Shown here: piece after piece, positions 7,408-15,446 of the stretch
How positions within the stretch are numbered: position 1 is the first letter of the stretch
Layout: each line of letters begins with the position of its first letter
Assembly (NCBI RefSeq): GCF_900129295.1
Contig: NZ_FQUU01000018.1
Coordinates: 1 to 64,000, forward strand
DNA length: 64,000 nucleotides
Origin: Flavisolibacter ginsengisoli DSM 18119
Lineage (GTDB): Bacteria > Bacteroidota > Bacteroidia > Chitinophagales > Chitinophagaceae
Reading direction: 5' to 3'
The notes under the pieces: generated by a model
What the model saw: only the letters and a program-made list of their open reading frames with translations
Database searches by the model: none
Told to the model about the DNA's origin: nothing
Made by a program: the position numbers and the translations under genes

Positions 7408-8157
7408 ATGTCTGAGCTTTTAACGCAAATTGATAAAAACCGTTTACCCAAACACATAGCCATTATCATGGATGGCAATGGACGTTGGGCCAAAGAACAG
7501 GGACAGGATCGCCTTTTTGGTCACTATCATGGGGTGGAGAGTGTAAGGGATATTGTAGAAGGCTGTGCTGAACTGGGGATTAAATACCTGACCTTGTATG
7601 CTTTTTCTACCGAAAACTGGGACCGCCCTCAGTATGAAGTAATAGGGTTGATGGAACTGCTGGTGAGTACCATCAGGAATGAAGTAGAAAGCCTGGATAA
7701 AAATAATATTCGCCTGCACGTGATTGGCGATATGAACATGCTGCCCGAATATGCCCGCAAAGAATTGAATGAAGCGCTGGAGATTACTAAGAATAATACA
7801 GGCCTTAACCTGGTTATGGCATTAAGCTACAGTGGGCGGTGGGAGCTATTGAATGCGGTAAAAAATATTGCCTGGGAGGTGAAGAATGGAAAGATAAACA
7901 TAGAGGAAATAGACCACGAAACCCTTCAGCAATACCTGTGCACAAGTAATTTTCCTGACCCTGAATTAATGATACGAACCAGTGGGGAATACCGGATCAG
8001 CAATTTTCTTTTGTACCAGCTGGCCTATGCCGAGCTTTATTTTACCAATGTTCGCTGGCCTGATTTCAGGAAGGAAAACCTTTATGAAGCCATTATTGAC
8101 TACCAGAACAGGGAGCGTCGTTTTGGAAAAACCAGTGAGCAGATAGAAACAGCTTAA
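7408..8157 (+). CDS. uppS: Isoprenyl transferase (undecaprenyl diphosphate synthase)
   Basis: A 249-residue cis-prenyltransferase. It condenses isopentenyl diphosphate onto farnesyl diphosphate to give the C55 lipid carrier for peptidoglycan and surface glycans. The catalytic block HIAIIMDGNGRWAK has the key Asp at residue 22. FSTENWDRP and, near the end, RTSGEYRISNFLLYQLAYAE are the other family signatures; the Arg and Ser residues there bind the second diphosphate. The full family length is present. Its position just before bamA is common in Bacteroidota and other phyla. Confidence 0.97.
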   Translation: MSELLTQIDKNRLPKHIAIIMDGNGRWAKEQGQDRLFGHYHGVESVRDIVEGCAELGIKYLTLYAFSTENWDRPQYEVIGLMELLVSTIRNEVESLDKNNIRLHVIGDMNMLPEYARKELNEALEITKNNTGLNLVMALSYSGRWELLNAVKNIAWEVKNGKINIEEIDHETLQQYLCTSNFPDPELMIRTSGEYRISNFLLYQLAYAELYFTNVRWPDFRKENLYEAIIDYQNRERRFGKTSEQIETA

Positions 8158-8453
8158 AAGCCGATAGAGGTGATGCGGAAAGGAAAGAAAAATGGTAGCC
8201 TGCTCTTGCTGCGAAGTTAGACCCCATTTACAGACCTTTTATTTATACATCTCTTACCTATATAAATATGCGTTGAGCACCAGTAGAGTCAGCCAGTTTT
8301 TTATATGATTGAAAAACTTAGCCTTACGTGGCTGCTCCCAGCTTTCGGGAGTGCAGAATGGCTTTCTCTTTTAACAAAACCGATTGAAATTTACCTTTAA
8401 TTTGCCTGCCAAACTGCGATTTGCCTAATTGCATTACCGACTGAACTTATTAT

Positions 8454-11183
8454 ATGCGACGATTTTTATCCGGAATTCTTACATTAAGCTTGTGCACGCT
8501 CATTGCTTCTATTTCATATGGCCAGGATACGACAAAGGTTACATCGGTTGACCCTGACCTGCTTGCACTTCAAAATTCCAGGATACCTAAAGAATACACC
8601 ATCAACTCAGTTAAGGTAACTGGTCTAACCACGCTTGATTCAGCCATTGTGCTGTCTATTTCGGGTATACAAAGAGGTGATAAGGTAATGATCCCTGGTG
8701 GAGATATTTTTTCAAAAGCCATAACCAATCTTTGGCGCCAGCGCTTTTTCAGCAACGTAGAAATATTCATTACCGGTGTTCATGAAGATCGTATTGACCT
8801 TGAGATCAATGTGCAGGAAAGGCCTAAGCTGGGTAATATCAAGTTTACAGGCATTAAAAAATCTGAGGCAGAAGAGATACAGGGAAAGGCTGGTTTGGTG
8901 AGACAAACAATCATTACAGAGAATACCCGACGTAACGCTATAGAAGCCATCCGTAAATATTATACAGAGAAAGGCTTCATGAATGTGCAGGTTGACATTG
9001 AAGAAAAGCCAGATCCTGCCTTTGCAAATTCTAATTCACTGACCTTTCATATCAACAAGGGAAACAAAGTAAAAGTGAATGAGATCAATTTCTTTGGCAA
9101 TGAAACAGTTGGCGACCTGCAGTTAAAGAAACAATTAAAGGGTACTAAAGAAAGGACCAAGTTCACACTGAACCCTACCAAAACACCAAGTCCATTTGGA
9201 GAGAACAATAACCTGTCTTTTGGTGAATATGTAAAGGAATATGGCTTTTTGTCCCTTTCTAAAACCAAGGCCCTCCTGGACCCATATTTCCGCTTCAAAC
9301 TTTTCAGCAGTGCCAAGTTTGACCGTAAGAAATTTGAGGAAGACCTGCAAGGGGTAGTAAATTATTACAACTCACAAGGCTACAGGGATGCACAGATCAT
9401 TGATACTGCCCTTTATTATAATAAGGATGGCAACCTGCAGGTTGACATCAAGGTCTCCGAAGGCAATAAATATTATTTTGGCAATATTGGATGGAGAGGA
9501 AATACGAAATATCCTGATTCATTATTGAATGTCATTCTTGGTATCAACAAGGGTGATATATATAATATAGACATACTTAATAAAAGGTTGGGTAAGCAGT
9601 TGAGTGCGGAAGGTGGCGATATTGGAAGCTTATACCAGGATGACGGTTACCTGTTTTTCCATGCCGACCCTGTAGAGACGTCTGTATATAATGATACCAT
9701 TGATTACGAGATCAGGATAGTAGAAGGTCCACAAGCCAGGTACAGGAATATCACCATCAGCGGTAATGAAAAGACAAAAGATTATGTTATTCGCAGGGAA
9801 CTAAAGACCATGCCCGGTGAATTATTCAGCCGTACTGACCTGATCCGCTCACAAAGAGAGCTGGCTAACCTGCAATATTTCAACCAGGAAAAGATCAACC
9901 CAAATGTGGTGCCTAACCAGGACGACGGTACCGTAGATATTAACTGGGAACTGGAAGAAAAATCATCTGACCAGCTGGAATTATCCGCAGGCTGGGGTGG
10001 TGGTGTTGGATTGACAGGAACACTTGGTGTTACTTTCAACAACTTCTCTATAAAGAACATCTTTAAGAAAGATTCATGGGATCCATTGCCACAGGGCGAC
10101 GGCCAAAAGCTTAGCCTTCGTTACCAATCCAATGGAAGGGCCTATAACTCTTACAACTTCTCCTTTACCGAGCCTTGGCTGGGAGGTAAGAAAAGAAATT
10201 CGTTTACGGTGGCATTATACCGCAGTAAGTTTTCCAATGCTTACAATTATTCTACCGGCATGTTTGATAAGGCTAAATCAGACACCAACTATTTAAAGAC
10301 CTTTGGTGCGTCTGTTTCTTTAGGTAAAACATTAAAATGGCCTGATGACTTTTTTACCCTTGTCTATTCTTTGAACTATACAAAGTATAGCATGAGGAAC
10401 TATCCCATTTTCTCAGGGTTTGACAATGGAACTTCTAATAACGTTAGTTTTAAGATTGCCTTGCAACGTTCCTCTGTATACGATCCTACTTTCCCAAGGA
10501 GTGGATCAAACTTTGTGGCCAGTGTGCAATTGACACCTCCATATTCCATGCTGAATCCTGACCTGGTAACTTCAGGCAATCCATATAAAAATCCGGAATA
10601 CCATAAATGGCGTTTTACTTCTGAGTGGTTTGTTCCTATAGGTAAGCCAACAGGAGCAGATAAGAACCGCCAGTTTGTATTAAAGCTTGCCGCGAAATTC
10701 GGTTTCATGGGTCGTTATAACAGCAAGCTGGAAGTATCACCATTTGAGCGTTTTCAACTGGGTGGCGATGGTTTAACGAATAGTTATGGACTATTGGGAT
10801 ATGATGTTGTTTCTTTAAGAGGGTATCCTGTTTTTGAAACATCAGATCCTTCGATCAACAATCCTGACCAGACAAGCACCAATAAGTTCTTTACCATTTT
10901 CAATAAATACTCCCTGGAGTTGCGTTATCCACTGGTGACGAACCCAGGTAGTACTATATACGGATTGACCTTCTTTGATGCAGCCAATGGCTGGTATAAT
11001 TTCAAAGAGTACAATCCTTTCCGTTTGCGTCGCAGTGTGGGTGTGGGTATGCGTTTCTTCCTGCCTATGTTTGGTTTGCTTGGATTTGACTATGGGGTAG
11101 GACTTGACCGTTTGCAACCTGGAGCCAACCGCTTCAAGAATGCGACACGCTTCACCTTTATGCTTGGATTTGAACCAGAATAA
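8454..11183 (+). CDS. bamA: Outer-membrane protein assembly factor BamA
   Basis: A 909-residue Omp85 protein, the core of the BAM complex that inserts beta-barrels into the outer membrane. A signal peptide ends near YGQ (residue 23). Several POTRA domains follow; repeated features are VKVTGLTTLDSAIV, GNIKFTGIKKSEAEEI, VNEINFFGNETV and RNITISGNEKTKDYVIRREL. The C-terminal half is the 16-strand barrel, with the family motif LRGYP near residue 790 (VRGF/Y-type, lid loop) and a final strand ending FMLGFEPE. The 296 bases before it hold no gene; TAATTTG near 8398 may be its -7 element. Two OmpH/Skp chaperones follow, as expected for barrel biogenesis. Confidence 0.95.
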   Translation: MRRFLSGILTLSLCTLIASISYGQDTTKVTSVDPDLLALQNSRIPKEYTINSVKVTGLTTLDSAIVLSISGIQRGDKVMIPGGDIFSKAITNLWRQRFFSNVEIFITGVHEDRIDLEINVQERPKLGNIKFTGIKKSEAEEIQGKAGLVRQTIITENTRRNAIEAIRKYYTEKGFMNVQVDIEEKPDPAFANSNSLTFHINKGNKVKVNEINFFGNETVGDLQLKKQLKGTKERTKFTLNPTKTPSPFGENNNLSFGEYVKEYGFLSLSKTKALLDPYFRFKLFSSAKFDRKKFEEDLQGVVNYYNSQGYRDAQIIDTALYYNKDGNLQVDIKVSEGNKYYFGNIGWRGNTKYPDSLLNVILGINKGDIYNIDILNKRLGKQLSAEGGDIGSLYQDDGYLFFHADPVETSVYNDTIDYEIRIVEGPQARYRNITISGNEKTKDYVIRRELKTMPGELFSRTDLIRSQRELANLQYFNQEKINPNVVPNQDDGTVDINWELEEKSSDQLELSAGWGGGVGLTGTLGVTFNNFSIKNIFKKDSWDPLPQGDGQKLSLRYQSNGRAYNSYNFSFTEPWLGGKKRNSFTVALYRSKFSNAYNYSTGMFDKAKSDTNYLKTFGASVSLGKTLKWPDDFFTLVYSLNYTKYSMRNYPIFSGFDNGTSNNVSFKIALQRSSVYDPTFPRSGSNFVASVQLTPPYSMLNPDLVTSGNPYKNPEYHKWRFTSEWFVPIGKPTGADKNRQFVLKLAAKFGFMGRYNSKLEVSPFERFQLGGDGLTNSYGLLGYDVVSLRGYPVFETSDPSINNPDQTSTNKFFTIFNKYSLELRYPLVTNPGSTIYGLTFFDAANGWYNFKEYNPFRLRRSVGVGMRFFLPMFGLLGFDYGVGLDRLQPGANRFKNATRFTFMLGFEPE

Positions 11184-11229
11184 AAGGTGTCAGCATATTT
11201 ATTAACTTGATTGCATTAAATCAAACTAT

Positions 11230-11742
11230 ATGAAAAAGGTATTCTTCCTTGCAGCCTTCTGCCTAGGTATTATTGGATTTACAAACGCGCAGCGTTATGC
11301 GGTCATTGATACCAAGTACATCCTGGATAAAATGCCGGAGTATAAAACGGCTCAAAAAAACCTGGATGATGTAGCCGCAGGCTGGCAGAAAGAAATAGAT
11401 GGCATGCAGCAGGAACTGGATAAAATGTATAAAGACTTCGACGCCGAGCAGGTAATGCTTAGTGATGAATTGAAGAAGAAAAGAGAAGACCAGTTGTTTG
11501 TAAAAGAGAAGACCTTAAGAGACCTGCAACGCCAGCGTTTTGGTTTTGAAGGGGAGCTTTTCAAAAAAAGACAGGAGCTGATAAAACCCGTACAGGACAA
11601 GGTTTATAATGCTGTGCAAAAATTAGCGGTAGCCAGGGGATATGACTTTATACTCGATAAAAGTGAAGGAATTACGGTTATATTTGCCGACCCTAAACTG
11701 GAAAAAAGCGATGATGTGCTGAAGGAACTGGGAGTGAAATAA
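11230..11742 (+). CDS. OmpH/Skp family periplasmic chaperone (first copy)
   Basis: A 170-residue protein with a signal peptide ending FTNAQ (about residue 21) and the typical Skp opening RYAVIDTKYILDKMPEYK. The middle, residues 40-115, is a long charged coiled coil (ELDKMYKDFDAEQ, LKKKREDQLFVKEK), and the C terminus returns to the body domain with YDFILDKSEGITVIFADP. Skp-type trimers hold unfolded outer-membrane proteins in the periplasm and hand them to BamA. It lies 46 bases after bamA and is probably co-transcribed. Confidence 0.92.
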   Translation: MKKVFFLAAFCLGIIGFTNAQRYAVIDTKYILDKMPEYKTAQKNLDDVAAGWQKEIDGMQQELDKMYKDFDAEQVMLSDELKKKREDQLFVKEKTLRDLQRQRFGFEGELFKKRQELIKPVQDKVYNAVQKLAVARGYDFILDKSEGITVIFADPKLEKSDDVLKELGVK

Positions 11743-11823
11743 TAAAAATTATTTAAAAGCAATTAATCAATACAACCATAAACCACAAAAACGAATCATA
11801 AATAAACATCACAAAACAATCTC

Positions 11824-12393
11824 ATGAACAAGATCAAATTATTTTTAGTTGCAGCAACTATTTTCACTATCGCAGGCAGCGCTGCAGCACAGAAAACAGG
11901 ATACATCAGGGTGGATGATGTAGTAAGATTAATGCCTGAAACAGCCAAGGTACAAGCAACCCTTGAAAAGTTTCAATCCGATTCATTACAACCAAGGTTC
12001 AATTATACATTATCAGAATTTCAGCGTAAGGATAGTTTAGTTAATGGTAAAGATTCATTAAAAACACCTGCAGCAGCACGGGCTAAAATGCGTGAAGAAA
12101 TGCAGCAGGATATGTATGAGTTGCAAAACTGGCAACAGTTGTCCCAGCAAATGGTTCAAAGCAAGCAGGAGCAATTACTGGAGCCTATTTATGCTAAGGC
12201 AGTAACAGCCATCCAGACTGTAGCCAAAGAAAGCGGTTATACTTATGTGTATACCAAAGATGCTTTACTGGTAGCTCCTGAATCAGATGATCTGTTGCCT
12301 CTTGTTGCTAAGAAATTAAACCTGACTATTCCCGGAGGTGCAAAAGCGGCTGCTAACAGGCCAGCTACACCTGCAGCAGGTAAAAAACAATAA
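11824..12393 (+). CDS. OmpH/Skp family periplasmic chaperone (second copy)
   Basis: A 189-residue second Skp-like protein. The signal peptide ends SAAAQ, the mature N terminus is TGYIRVDDVVRLMPETAK, and the coiled coil (residues about 40-125) is Gln-rich (MQQDMYELQNWQQLSQQM). It ends in an Ala/Pro-rich tail (NRPATPAAGKK) that the first copy lacks. Tandem ompH genes behind bamA are usual in Bacteroidota; whether the two form mixed trimers is unknown. An intrinsic terminator follows 21 bases later, closing the bamA unit. Confidence 0.92.
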   Translation: MNKIKLFLVAATIFTIAGSAAAQKTGYIRVDDVVRLMPETAKVQATLEKFQSDSLQPRFNYTLSEFQRKDSLVNGKDSLKTPAAARAKMREEMQQDMYELQNWQQLSQQMVQSKQEQLLEPIYAKAVTAIQTVAKESGYTYVYTKDALLVAPESDDLLPLVAKKLNLTIPGGAKAAANRPATPAAGKKQ

Positions 12394-12414
12394 TTTATTT
12401 ATTTTTATTTAGGC

Positions 12415-12439
12415 ATCCCGCTTCCCTTCGAAGCGGGAT
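12415..12439 (+). terminator. Intrinsic terminator after ompH2
   Basis: A 9-bp perfect stem, ATCCCGCTT with AAGCGGGAT, 7-base loop, followed by TTCTTTTTG. It closes the bamA-ompH-ompH unit. Confidence 0.85.
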
Positions 12440-12483
12440 TTCTTTTTGTAATGGGGACTAAATTTTGATTTTCCCCTTCTCCT

Positions 12484-12515
12484 CTTGTCAACTTTTCAAC
12501 TTGTTAACCTGTTAA
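12484..12515. repeat. 8-bp-period repeat array
   Basis: Four 8-bp units in a row: CTTGTCAA, CTTTTCAA, CTTGTTAA, CCTGTTAA. The same family occurs at 36053-36084 (inverted), 36473-36506 and 47229-47252. It lies between the ompH2 terminator and the murI promoter. Confidence 0.7.
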
Positions 12516-12533
12516 CCCCTTTCCGTTCCTCCC

Positions 12534-12541
12534 TATCTTCG
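12534..12541 (+). promoter_or_regulatory. -7 promoter box of murI
   Basis: TATCTTCG, the same box variant as before gldC, 18 bases before the murI ATG. Confidence 0.5.
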
Positions 12542-12559
12542 TAGCTCATACTTCATCAC

Positions 12560-13378
12560 ATGGGTCCAATAGGTGTTTTTGATTCAGGTTATGGTGGATT
12601 AACGGTATTGAGAGCGATTGTCAATCAATTACCACAATACGATTATGTGTACCTGGGAGATAATGCAAGCTCACCCTATGGCACCCGTAGTTTTGATACT
12701 GTTTACCGGTACACCCTGCAATGTGTGAAGTGGTTACTGGACCAGGGTTGCCCTCTTGTCATCCTTGCCTGTAACACAGCTTCTGCCAAAGCATTGAGAA
12801 CCATCCAGCAACATGATCTTCATGACCTTAATCCTGATGCGAGGGTTCTAGGCGTGATCCGGCCAACTACCGAGGTTATAGGAAATTATACCACCACCAA
12901 CAATATTGGTATCCTTGCTACCCCGGGAACGGTTCAATCGCAGTCCTACCTTATTGAGATTGAAAAGTTTTTTCCGGGCATCAGGGTAGAACAGGAAGCC
13001 TGCCCCATGTGGGTGCCCCTGGTAGAGAATAATGAACACCAGTCTGATGGCGCCGATTACTTCATTAAAAAGAATATTGATAACCTCTTAAGCCGCGACC
13101 CTGATATTGATGCCGTATTGCTTGCCTGCACGCATTATCCCTTATTAAAAGATAAGATACGTAAATACCTGCCGGGTAAAGTAAAGCTGCTATCACAAGG
13201 CGAGATCGTAGCCCATAGCCTGGAAGATTACCTGCAGCGCCATCCGGATATGGAGGTACGTCTTACGAGGGATGGTAAAAGAAGTTTTTTCACCACTGAT
13301 GCGCCTGCAGATTTTGATACCCGTGCAAGCCTTTTCTTTGGAGAAGCTGTGAGTTCCAACCATGTAGCTATCAATTAA
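12560..13378 (+). CDS. murI: Glutamate racemase
   Basis: A 272-residue cofactor-independent racemase that makes D-glutamate for peptidoglycan. The two catalytic cysteines are visible: Cys71 in LACNTAS and Cys190 in ACTHYPLL. The N-terminal motif IGVFDSGYGGLTVL and the loop LGDNASSPYG are also diagnostic. The length is standard. It is transcribed from its own promoter box, and a hairpin overlapping the stop codon ends it. Placement after bamA-ompH is conserved in related genomes. Confidence 0.97.
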   Translation: MGPIGVFDSGYGGLTVLRAIVNQLPQYDYVYLGDNASSPYGTRSFDTVYRYTLQCVKWLLDQGCPLVILACNTASAKALRTIQQHDLHDLNPDARVLGVIRPTTEVIGNYTTTNNIGILATPGTVQSQSYLIEIEKFFPGIRVEQEACPMWVPLVENNEHQSDGADYFIKKNIDNLLSRDPDIDAVLLACTHYPLLKDKIRKYLPGKVKLLSQGEIVAHSLEDYLQRHPDMEVRLTRDGKRSFFTTDAPADFDTRASLFFGEAVSSNHVAIN

Positions 13379-13417
13379 GCTTTTCCTGGTAAGTAAAAAC
13401 AGGCCGGGGAAAAGCTT
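13377..13417 (+). terminator. Hairpin overlapping the murI stop codon
   Basis: Arms AAGCTTTTCC (13377-13386) and GGAAAAGCTT (13408-13417) form a 10-bp perfect stem. No T tract follows, so it may be an mRNA 3'-end hairpin rather than a classical terminator. Confidence 0.5.
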
Positions 13418-13497
13418 TATAAGAATTACCGGGCTATTTTAACAGCTTTCCAGTTAAAATCTTTACTGAATGGATCTCAATTATCCCAATTCTCCCC

Positions 13498-13505
13498 TAC
13501 CTTTG
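13498..13505 (+). promoter_or_regulatory. -7 promoter box of rpmH
   Basis: TACCTTTG, a perfect -7 match, 101 bases before the rpmH ATG. It predicts a leader of about 95 bases with one weak hairpin (GCCTG/CAGGC at 13557-13574). Confidence 0.5.
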
Positions 13506-13606
13506 CCGTCCTTTCACAAAACCAACGGGTGTGGTGACCTGTAGGTAACTGAAACCAGCCTGGCTCTCCACAGGCCATTTAGTAACGTGGAAAAACTGAT
13601 TAAACA

Positions 13607-13762
13607 ATGAAACGTACATTTCAACCGCATCGCCGCCGCAGGAAAACAGTTCATGGATTCAGAAAGCGCATGCAGACCGCTAATGGCAGGAAAGTGTTGG
13701 CAAGCCGTCGTGCAAAAGGACGTCATAAGCTGACCATCAGCGATGAGAAGAAATTAAAATAA
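13607..13762 (+). CDS. rpmH: Large ribosomal subunit protein bL34
   Basis: A 51-residue, very basic protein, start ATG at 13607 and stop TAA at 13760-13762. It reads [20 protein letters not shown] at the N terminus, then [20 protein letters not shown], the hallmark of bL34. It sits just upstream of rnpA, the almost universal arrangement in bacteria. The C terminus has a short extension ([11 protein letters not shown]) as is common in Bacteroidota. A perfect hairpin with a T-rich tail separates it from rnpA. Confidence 0.97.
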   Translation: MKRTFQPHRRRRKTVHGFRKRMQTANGRKVLASRRAKGRHKLTISDEKKLK

Positions 13763-13799
13763 TTGAACTCTGCCCCAGGGCATAGATCGTTTACATCAT

Positions 13800-13819
13800 T
13801 AGCCTCTTTTAAGAGGCTA
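13800..13819 (+). terminator. Terminator-like hairpin between rpmH and rnpA
   Basis: TAGCCTCTT and AAGAGGCTA are perfect complements (9 bp, with the innermost pairs likely open), followed by TTTTGTTTTATTTTA. It would limit readthrough from the ribosomal protein gene into rnpA. Confidence 0.75.
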
Positions 13820-13838
13820 TTTTGTTTTATTTTACAGC

Positions 13839-14246
13839 ATGGCCAAGCCGTTTGGACTAGGGAAAAAAGAGAAGCTGAAAAGCCGCAAACAAATAGATAC
13901 GCTGTTTGCCAGTGGTAAAAGCTTTACTGTTTTCCCAATCAGGGTCACTTACAGGTTTGTCTCCTCTGCTGATGAACACCACGCGCAAATAGGCGTTACT
14001 GTAAGCAAACGGTATTTTAAAAAGGCTGTTGACCGTAATAAGGTCAAAAGATTATTGAGGGAAGCATATCGTCTTCAAAAAGCAGAACTTGCCGGCCAGT
14101 TGCAACAATCTAAACTGAAAGCTTACCTTTTCTTTATTTATACAGATAAGACAATTGCCTCTTTTGACGTTTTTAAAACAGCCATGTCTGCCTGCCTGAG
14201 AAAACTACAAAATAAACTGGCTACCGTTCATGAAGACACTGTTTAA
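13839..14246 (+). CDS. rnpA: Ribonuclease P protein component
   Basis: A 135-residue basic protein, the protein subunit of RNase P, which helps the RNA subunit cut the 5' leader from pre-tRNA. The signature [13 protein letters not shown] is at about residues 66-78. The N-terminal [20 protein letters not shown] and the RVTYRF strand also fit. Its end overlaps yidD by 17 bases, so the two are translationally linked. Confidence 0.95.
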   Translation: MAKPFGLGKKEKLKSRKQIDTLFASGKSFTVFPIRVTYRFVSSADEHHAQIGVTVSKRYFKKAVDRNKVKRLLREAYRLQKAELAGQLQQSKLKAYLFFIYTDKTIASFDVFKTAMSACLRKLQNKLATVHEDTV

Positions 14247-14460
14247 AATATTGGCACTTCCTTTTATTGGCCTGATAAAGATTTACCAGGTAATGATCTC
14301 TCCCTGGCTGGGACCCAAGTGCAGGTTCACGCCTACCTGTTCTCACTATGCTGTAGAAGCTTTTGAGAAGCATGGAGTTTTCAAGGGATTATGGCTCACC
14401 GTTCGCCGTATCAGTCGTTGTCATCCCTGGGGAGGTCATGGCTATGACCCTGTTCCGTAA
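14230..14460 (+). CDS. yidD: Membrane protein insertion efficiency factor YidD
   Basis: A 76-residue protein with the YidD core: [20 protein letters not shown], then [12 protein letters not shown] and [18 protein letters not shown]. The conserved cysteines and the CHPWGGxGxDPVP end are intact. YidD assists YidC-dependent membrane protein insertion. An amphipathic N-terminal helix associates with the inner membrane. It follows rnpA with overlap, the usual order; yidC itself is not in this window. Confidence 0.95.
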   Translation: MKTLFKILALPFIGLIKIYQVMISPWLGPKCRFTPTCSHYAVEAFEKHGVFKGLWLTVRRISRCHPWGGHGYDPVP

Positions 14461-14475
14461 ACAGGCATAAAAAAA

Positions 14476-14491
14476 GAGCCCCGGGGAGCTC
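14476..14491 (-). terminator. Terminator of the superoxide dismutase gene
   Basis: A GC-rich hairpin (GAGCCCC / GGGGAGCTC, one bulged base). On the minus strand it is followed by seven T, so it should mainly stop sodA transcription. It may also act on the plus strand, where TTTCTTT follows. Confidence 0.6.
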
Positions 14492-14515
14492 CTTTCTTTA
14501 ATTAATCTATTCTAT

Positions 14516-15124
14516 TTACTTACCTGCATTATCGAAATGCTGTGCCACTTTGTTCCAGTTGATTACATTCCAGATATTAGTAAGGTATTCAGGTCTCCTG
14601 TTTTGATATTTCAGGTAATAGGCATGTTCCCATACATCTATTCCCAGAATAGGTGTTCCTTTTACTTCAGCCACATCCATTAAAGGATTGTCCTGGTTAG
14701 GTGTGGAAGAAACTTCAAGCTTGCCATCCTTTACAAGCAACCAGGCCCAGCCGCTACCAAAGCGGGTTGCACCGGCAGTGTTTACTTTTTCTTTCAATGC
14801 ATCCAAAGAGCCAAAGGTTTGGTTAATGGCATCAGCCAGTTTTCCGGAAGGTTGACCACCAGCATTAGGGGCCAGGATCTCCCAAAAGAAACTATGGTTC
14901 CAATGACCGCCGCCATTATTACGAACTGCCGGCGAAATGGTGCCTGCATTGCGTAACAATTCTTCAAGGCTCTTATTTTCATTAGGGCTACCTGCAATAG
15001 CCTTGTTCAGGTTATCTACATAAGCCTGGTGGTGTTTATCATGATGGATCTGCATGGTTTGAGCATCAATATGTGGTTCCAGTGCGTTGAACGCATACGG
15101 TAAAGGAGGGAGAGTAAAAGCCAT
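14516..15124 (-). CDS. sodA: Superoxide dismutase, Fe/Mn family (Mn-like)
   Basis: A 202-residue cytoplasmic superoxide dismutase without signal peptide. The metal ligands are visible: His27 in MQIHHDKHH, the His of [11 protein letters not shown], and the Asp and His of [13 protein letters not shown]. The second-shell Gln in TPNQDNPL, together with GSGWAWLL, resembles the manganese type, though cambialistic use cannot be excluded. It is a single gene on the minus strand facing away from the SusC gene. Confidence 0.93.
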   Translation of the reverse strand: MAFTLPPLPYAFNALEPHIDAQTMQIHHDKHHQAYVDNLNKAIAGSPNENKSLEELLRNAGTISPAVRNNGGGHWNHSFFWEILAPNAGGQPSGKLADAINQTFGSLDALKEKVNTAGATRFGSGWAWLLVKDGKLEVSSTPNQDNPLMDVAEVKGTPILGIDVWEHAYYLKYQNRRPEYLTNIWNVINWNKVAQHFDNAGK

Positions 15125-15446
15125 AACAATTGTTTTTAAATTTTTCTATTAATTATAAATCTTCTTGATTAAGGAGACACAAATTTATTAAGGATAGCTG
15201 GTATGACGGTCTCATTCCTTAAATTCTTTCAAGGGGGAAGTGATCATGCTGTTTTATTTGCGTTTTTTGCGGTGTTGTTGAGTATTGATCATTATAAATA
15301 TCTTAACAAATCAATTTTTTTGATAACTTTCATTTGAAATTGACACTATGCGGAATTTTTGCAAGTTTTTGCAGGATTCTATATGTAAGCTTGAGGTTAG
15401 GATGCTAATTGCTAATTAAGACCAATAAAAATCAACATTCGCTTTT
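15125..15446. other. Divergent intergenic region between sodA and susC
   Basis: About 320 AT-rich bases with no gene. It should hold the sodA promoter (minus strand) and the promoter of the SusC/SusD pair. No clear TAnnTTTG box or strong inverted repeat was found on either strand. Confidence 0.4.

Noticed and set aside
8158-8453. Structured RNA before bamA
   Set aside because: Only short, imperfect stems are present and no known RNA family was recognised; treated as a plain promoter region.
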